NCBI RefSeq assembly: GCF_000336775.1
Contig: NZ_AOLJ01000003.1
Span: 6,559-70,558, forward strand
From: Haloferax gibbonsii ATCC 33959
GTDB lineage: Archaea; Halobacteriota; Halobacteria; Halobacteriales; Haloferacaceae
Length of the DNA stretch: 64,000 bases
Reading direction: 5' to 3'
The notes under the pieces were generated by a model, which ran no database searches, was not told the DNA's origin, and saw only the letters and a list, made by a program, of their open reading frames with translations. A program made the position numbers and the translations under genes. Shown here one piece after another: positions 61,536 through 64,000 of this stretch (its first letter is position 1; each line of letters starts with the position of its first letter).

Positions 61536-62594
61536 TCAGTCGTCTCCCGACTCCCGGCGCTTGACTGTCTCCGGGTCGAAGTCGTTGACCGCGCGGTTCG
61601 GTTCGAGGCCCGCCCGCTCGACCACTTCGATGTCGGCCGCCGGCGATTGCCCGTCGGTCGTGAGGTAGTCGCCGGTGAGGATGCCGTCCGCCCCGGCCTC
61701 GAACGGCAGGTGTTGCTCGTCGGGCGCGAGGTTGACCTCTCGCCCGCCGGTCAAGCGGACGCGCGCGTCGGGGTGGAGCAGTCGGTAGACCGCGACGGTC
61801 TTGACGAGTTCCGTCGTCGTGATGTCGGCGTGGTCGGCGTCGCCGAGCGGCGTCCCGGAGACGGGATTGAGCACGTTCACCGGGAGCGATTCGACGCCGA
61901 CTTTCTGGAGTTCGATAGCGGCGTCGACGCGGTCGGCCGGCGTCTCGCCCATCCCGAGGATGACGCCGGCACAGAGGTCCATCCCCGCGTCTTTGGCCCG
62001 GCGGAGCGTCACGAGTCGGTCCTCGAAGTCGTGGGTCCCGACCACCTCGTCGAAGTACCGCGGCGAGGTTTCGATGTTGTGGTTGTAGTGATTCACGCCC
62101 TCGTCGGCGAGGATTCGCGCTTCCTCCTCGGTGAGCAGGCCGAGCGAGGCGTCGACTTCGACGCTCGTCTCGTCGCGGACGAGTCGAATCGCCTCCAGCA
62201 CCTCCGCCCACTCGTCGGGCCGGCGTTCCTTCGAGACGCCCTTCTCGGCGACGACGATGCCGAACCGCTGTGCGCCGTCGCGTTCGGCCCGCCGCGCGGC
62301 GTCCAACACCGCCTCCGGCCCGAGAAAGCCGTGCGTTTCGACGCCGGTGTCGAAGTGCGCCGACTGCGCGCAGAAGCCGCAGTCCTCGGCGCAGTCGCCG
62401 GCCTTCGCGTTGACGATGGAGCAGGCGTCGACGGTCCCGTCGGAGCGGACGGAACGGACGTAGTCGGCCCCCGCCGCGAGGGGCTCGACCGGCTGCGCGA
62501 TGAGCGCTACCCCGTCGGTCCGGTCGAGTTCCTCGCCGCCGAGCACTCGCCGCACCGCGTCGTCGACAGTCGGGTTCCCAGTCTCGTAAACCAT
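61536..62594 (-). CDS. bioB: Biotin synthase
   Basis: This radical-SAM enzyme of 352 residues has CAEDCGFC (68-75; Cys68, 72, 75) for the [4Fe-4S] cluster, followed by AQSAHF, and the later conserved stretches YNHNIETSPRYF, GVILGMGET, and NVLNPVSGTPL. Radical SAM chemistry inserts sulfur into dethiobiotin. No other biotin genes are in view. It ends convergent with the phosphatase gene. Confidence 0.95.
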   Translation of the reverse strand: MVYETGNPTVDDAVRRVLGGEELDRTDGVALIAQPVEPLAAGADYVRSVRSDGTVDACSIVNAKAGDCAEDCGFCAQSAHFDTGVETHGFLGPEAVLDAARRAERDGAQRFGIVVAEKGVSKERRPDEWAEVLEAIRLVRDETSVEVDASLGLLTEEEARILADEGVNHYNHNIETSPRYFDEVVGTHDFEDRLVTLRRAKDAGMDLCAGVILGMGETPADRVDAAIELQKVGVESLPVNVLNPVSGTPLGDADHADITTTELVKTVAVYRLLHPDARVRLTGGREVNLAPDEQHLPFEAGADGILTGDYLTTDGQSPAADIEVVERAGLEPNRAVNDFDPETVKRRESGDD

Positions 62595-62734
62595 ATCTTA
62601 TTTCTAAGTTGACGAGTTCAAAAACCCGTTGCCTCGTCGACATTCACCCCCCGGTCGTCGGCTCCCCGACGAGGTGCCTGCCCCGCTGGCATCATAACAC
62701 TATTCGAGCCACTGACGAAACTCGTACTAGTTCT

Positions 62735-64000
62735 ATGGCTCTCTCGGACACCGACGTCGCCGACGTGGTCGACTCGCTCTCCCTCGACGAGAAGTGCTCG
62801 CTCGTTTACGGTGCGGTCGACCCCGAGGGGACGGCGACGGGCTACGTCCCCGGCGTCCCCCGACTCGACATCCCCGAACTTCGCCTCGCCGACGGGCCGC
62901 TCGGGATTCGCATCCCCGGTCGCTCGTCGACCGCGTTTCCGGCTTCCATCGCCGTGGCGTCGACGTTCGACCCCGAACTCGCGCGGCGACAGGGCGTCGC
63001 GATGGCCCGCGAGGCCAAAGCCAGCGGCCAGCACGCGGTTCTCGGCCCCGGACTGAACCTCGTTCGCGTCCCCAACTGCGGGCGCAACTTCGAGTACTAC
63101 TCCGAGGACCCGGTCGTGACGGCCGATTTCGCCGCCGCGGCCGTGGAGGGACTCCAGTCGGAGGACGTCATCGCCACGCCGAAGCACTACGTCGCCAACA
63201 ACCAGGAGACGAAGCGACTCGTCGTCAGCGCCGAGGTCGGCGAGCGGGCGCTCCGAGAGCTCTATCTCCCCGGGTTCGAGGCGGCCGTCGAGGCGGGCGC
63301 GGGCTCGGTCATGACCGCGTACAACCGCGTCAACGGGACGCACATGAGCGACCACCGGCGGCTCGTCACCGAGGTACTGAAAGACGAGTGGGGCTTCGAC
63401 GGCTACGTCGTCTCCGACTGGTTCGGCACCGCGAGCGCCGTCGGCGCGGCCACCGCCGGCCTCGACCTCGAAATGCCGGGCATCTCGCTCGAAGCGCTCC
63501 ACGAGGCGTTCGGGATCGACCCCGACACCGAGATGCTTGAGGAGGGAGACGACGAGAGCATCCCGGCCGGCGAGACCACGACGCCCAAGTTCGCGACCGA
63601 ACTGAAATCCGCGGTCGAGTCCGGCGCGGTCCCGGCCGACCGCCTCGACGACATGGTCGCGAGAATCCTCGGGCAGATGGCCCGCATCGGCCTCTTCGAC
63701 GGCGAGTGGGGCGACGGCGGCGCGCTCGACACGCCCGACCACCGCGACCTCGCCGAGACGCTCGCCGCCCGCGGGACCGTCCTCCTGAAGAACGACGACG
63801 GGGCGCTCCCGCTCTCTGACGACGCCGACGTCGCGCTCGTCGGCCCCGGCGTCGCGGAGGCGATGCTCGGCGGCGGCGGCTCCTCCGAAGTCACCCCCGC
63901 CCGCGAGGTCTCGGCGCTCGAAGGAATCCGCGCCCGAACCGACGGCGCGGTCGCGTTCGAACCCGGCGTCGAACGCGTCGTCACGCCTTCGTTCTTCGAC
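62735..64000 (+). CDS. GH3 beta-glucosidase-like enzyme, 3' end outside window
   Basis: The open frame from ATG 62735 runs to the window edge. It has RLADGPLGIR, NFEYYSEDP, PKHYVANNQE (Lys150-His151) and SDWFGT with the nucleophile Asp228, the GH3 N-terminal barrel signature; the start of the second alpha/beta domain (TVLLKNDDGALPL, GGGGSSEV) is visible. It would hydrolyse beta-glucosides or xylosides; no signal peptide is seen. It is 140 bases from the divergent bioB gene. Confidence 0.93.
   Translation, partial: MALSDTDVADVVDSLSLDEKCSLVYGAVDPEGTATGYVPGVPRLDIPELRLADGPLGIRIPGRSSTAFPASIAVASTFDPELARRQGVAMAREAKASGQHAVLGPGLNLVRVPNCGRNFEYYSEDPVVTADFAAAAVEGLQSEDVIATPKHYVANNQETKRLVVSAEVGERALRELYLPGFEAAVEAGAGSVMTAYNRVNGTHMSDHRRLVTEVLKDEWGFDGYVVSDWFGTASAVGAATAGLDLEMPGISLEALHEAFGIDPDTEMLEEGDDESIPAGETTTPKFATELKSAVESGAVPADRLDDMVARILGQMARIGLFDGEWGDGGALDTPDHRDLAETLAARGTVLLKNDDGALPLSDDADVALVGPGVAEAMLGGGGSSEVTPAREVSALEGIRARTDGAVAFEPGVERVVTPSFFD

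Noticed and set aside
1-64000. CRISPR arrays, insertion sequences, integrase or attachment sites
   Set aside because: No regularly spaced repeats, transposase or recombinase motifs, or flanking direct repeats were seen.

Overview
The window is high-GC (third codon positions almost all G/C), with short AT-rich intergenic pockets that carry TATA boxes 22-30 bases before start codons. It shows few Shine-Dalgarno sites, many leaderless starts, acidic proteins, and secreted proteins with twin-arginine signals plus lipobox cysteines. This fits a halophilic archaeon, probably Haloferax- or Halogeometricum-like (inference). I see no rRNA, tRNA, CRISPR array, transposase or replication origin.

Layout: (1) 1-5147 holds the end of a P1B-4 metal ATPase gene, an SdpI-like membrane protein and a molybdate/tungstate importer cluster without an ATPase. 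(2) 5446-14170 holds a membrane glycosyltransferase and then a run of genes around a membrane-bound aminopropyltransferase-like protein, ending in a pentapeptide-repeat K+-channel-like protein. (3) 14198-16103 holds a nitrilase-superfamily enzyme, a cupin and a DUF5518 membrane protein. (4) 16301-53965 is a very large catabolic locus for uronate-rich polysaccharide, most likely pectin: two ThuA proteins, a novel-looking toroid-type protein, a DapA-family aldolase, five Gfo/Idh/MocA oxidoreductases, two enolase-superfamily dehydratases, a GH4 enzyme, an F420-type monooxygenase, a CBM9-like protein, a three-gene UxaA-type dehydratase, an MFS carrier, an oligopeptide-type ABC importer, an esterase, a cytoplasmic GH28 polygalacturonase, a LarA-like epimerase, a secreted PL1 pectate lyase and an IclR regulator. 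(5) 54650-61460 holds small genes and a Ugp-like ABC importer with a glycerophosphodiesterase and a divergent inositol-phosphatase family gene. (6) 61536-64000 holds biotin synthase and a truncated GH3 gene.

Working model for region 4: the Tat-exported PL1 enzyme cuts polygalacturonan outside the cell, and the Dpp/Opp-type ABC system imports the oligosaccharides. GH28 and GH4 then release monomers in the cytoplasm, and the oxidoreductases, enolase-family dehydratases, UxaA complex, LarA-like epimerase and DapA-family aldolase break down the resulting sugar acids. Two families of 17-bp palindromes with one geometry (GTTC-N9-GAAC) mark promoters in this locus. One family abuts TATA boxes, including that of the IclR gene.

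Most notable observations: two adjacent UxaA paralogues that have lost complementary halves of the conserved site, the two operator families, an importer whose two permeases are fused, and the aminopropyltransferase/ion-channel cluster.
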